6,496 nt of DNA from CAYRGQ01 sp964444885 (lineage in GTDB: Bacteria > Bacteroidota > Bacteroidia > Sphingobacteriales > Sphingobacteriaceae): positions 1 to 6,496 of the forward strand of contig CAYUIZ010000149.1 in the NCBI GenBank assembly GCA_964444885.1, written 5' to 3'. Below are positions 5,692-6,496 of the stretch, one piece after another. The notes beneath the pieces are model-generated. The model had not been told where the DNA came from. It saw nothing but the letters and a program-made list of their open reading frames with translations, and did not search any database. A program made the translations under genes and the position numbers. Positions within the stretch are counted from its first letter, which is position 1. Each line of letters opens with the position of its first letter.

Positions 5692-6486
5692 ATGGAGAAG
5701 GAAAACCTAACCGTCGTCAAGATCGGTGGAAACATTGTGGACGATGCCGAGGCATTGAAAAGTTTTTTGGCCTCTTTTGGTGCGCTGGATGGGAAGACGA
5801 TACTCGTGCACGGCGGCGGGAAGATTGCGAGTCGTCTGGCAGACCAATTGGGCGTGCAAGTGCAGATGCTCGACGGACGGCGGATCACCGACCAGGCCAT
5901 GTTGGACGTGGTCACCATGGTGTATGCCGGGCTAAGCAATAAGCAGATTGTTGCCGGGCTGCAAGCTCAAGGCGTCAGCGCCATCGGCCTGAGTGGAGCC
6001 GACGGCAATGCCATCCGTTGCATTAAGCGGCCGGTGCGGGAGGTCGACTACGGCTATGTCGGCGACATGGTGGCGGATTCAGTCAACACCGATCTCGTCA
6101 AGAACCTGCTCGAAAATGGGTATTCGCCCGTGTTCTCCGCCATTACGCACGACGGAAAGGGCCAATTGCTCAATACCAACGCCGACACCATTGCTTCGGC
6201 TTTGGCCGTGGCCATGGCAGCGCACTACGATGTTTCGCTGGTGTACTGCTTTGAAAAACGCGGCGTACTACGGGATGTGACGGATAGCAGCTCGTTGATC
6301 CCCGAAATCCGGAAGCCCGATTTCGAGCGCTTGAAAGCGGAAGGAGTCATTGCCGATGGCATGATACCCAAGCTGACGAACGCGTTTGATGCGATATCGG
6401 CAGGCGTCAAGGACGTGTATGTCGGGCACGCCGCGGAATTGGACCGATTGCGGACAGGACGATTTGGGACTCGGATGGTGGAATAA
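5692..6486 (+). CDS. argB: N-acetylglutamate (or N-succinylglutamate) kinase
   Basis: This amino-acid kinase family enzyme phosphorylates the gamma-carboxylate of N-acylglutamate with ATP, the second step of arginine synthesis and a common site of control. The 264 residues match the family. Visible are Lys10 in VVKIGGN, the glycine loop HGGGK (40-44), Arg64 in DGRRIT, Asn161 and Asp165 in NTNADTIASALA, and Lys227 in DGMIPK. These align with E. coli Lys8, Arg66, Asn158, Asp162 and Lys217, so the catalytic set is complete. Where E. coli has a Ser-Asp-Val stretch before Gly-Ile-Leu, this protein has CFEKRGVL, as in Bacteroides homologues. It lacks the N-terminal helix found in arginine-inhibited hexameric kinases, so direct feedback inhibition is less likely. 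Since the partner transcarbamylase may use succinylated substrates, the natural acyl group could be succinyl. Ten bases of non-coding sequence remain to the window edge. Confidence 0.93.
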   Translation: MEKENLTVVKIGGNIVDDAEALKSFLASFGALDGKTILVHGGGKIASRLADQLGVQVQMLDGRRITDQAMLDVVTMVYAGLSNKQIVAGLQAQGVSAIGLSGADGNAIRCIKRPVREVDYGYVGDMVADSVNTDLVKNLLENGYSPVFSAITHDGKGQLLNTNADTIASALAVAMAAHYDVSLVYCFEKRGVLRDVTDSSSLIPEIRKPDFERLKAEGVIADGMIPKLTNAFDAISAGVKDVYVGHAAELDRLRTGRFGTRMVE

Positions 6487-6496
6487 ATTAAAAGCT

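Noticed and set aside
1..6496. A novel defence, mobile or secondary-metabolite system
   Set aside because: All eight long coding regions are recognisable housekeeping genes on one strand, with no integrase, transposase, CRISPR repeat or unknown gene among them.

Overview
The window looks like chromosomal DNA from a member of the Bacteroidota, most likely a Sphingobacteriaceae-like lineage. Four things point there: the transcarbamylase is of the N-acyl-ornithine (argF') type known from Bacteroides rather than a normal ornithine transcarbamylase; most genes start after an A-rich, Shine-Dalgarno-poor leader; ribosomal protein L17 carries a long acidic tail; and the acylglutamate kinase has the Bacteroidota-style sequence. 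The genus cannot be fixed from the sequence alone. All eight genes are on the + strand and all appear intact.

Positions 1-3394 hold the alpha operon in the classic bacterial order: rpsM (uS13), rpsK (uS11), rpsD (uS4), rpoA (RNA polymerase alpha) and rplQ (bL17). These genes make 30S and 50S components plus the alpha subunit that nucleates RNA polymerase. The gaps between them are wider than in compact alpha operons (66-143 bp). The rpsM-rpsK gap contains a tandem heptamer repeat ending just before the rpsK start, and the rpsD-rpoA gap contains a GC-rich hairpin without a U-tract. A strong intrinsic terminator at 3418-3452 closes the operon.

Positions 3528-6486 hold a tight arginine-biosynthesis cluster: argD (N-acylornithine aminotransferase), argF' (N-acetyl- or N-succinylornithine carbamoyltransferase) and argB (N-acylglutamate kinase). 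ArgB phosphorylates N-acylglutamate, the missing argC product would reduce it, ArgD transaminates the semialdehyde to N-acylornithine, and ArgF' carbamoylates that acylated intermediate directly. An N-acylcitrulline deacylase would then be needed. argC and the deacylase (argE-like) gene are not in the window; the deacylase may follow argB just beyond the right edge.

No mobile element, CRISPR array, tRNA or rRNA was seen, and I found no undescribed multi-gene system. The points most worth a second look are the residue at the substrate-specificity position of ArgF' (Val90, neither of the two characterised choices), the heptamer repeat upstream of rpsK, and the unusual Asp-Ser pair in the PLP-binding motif of ArgD.
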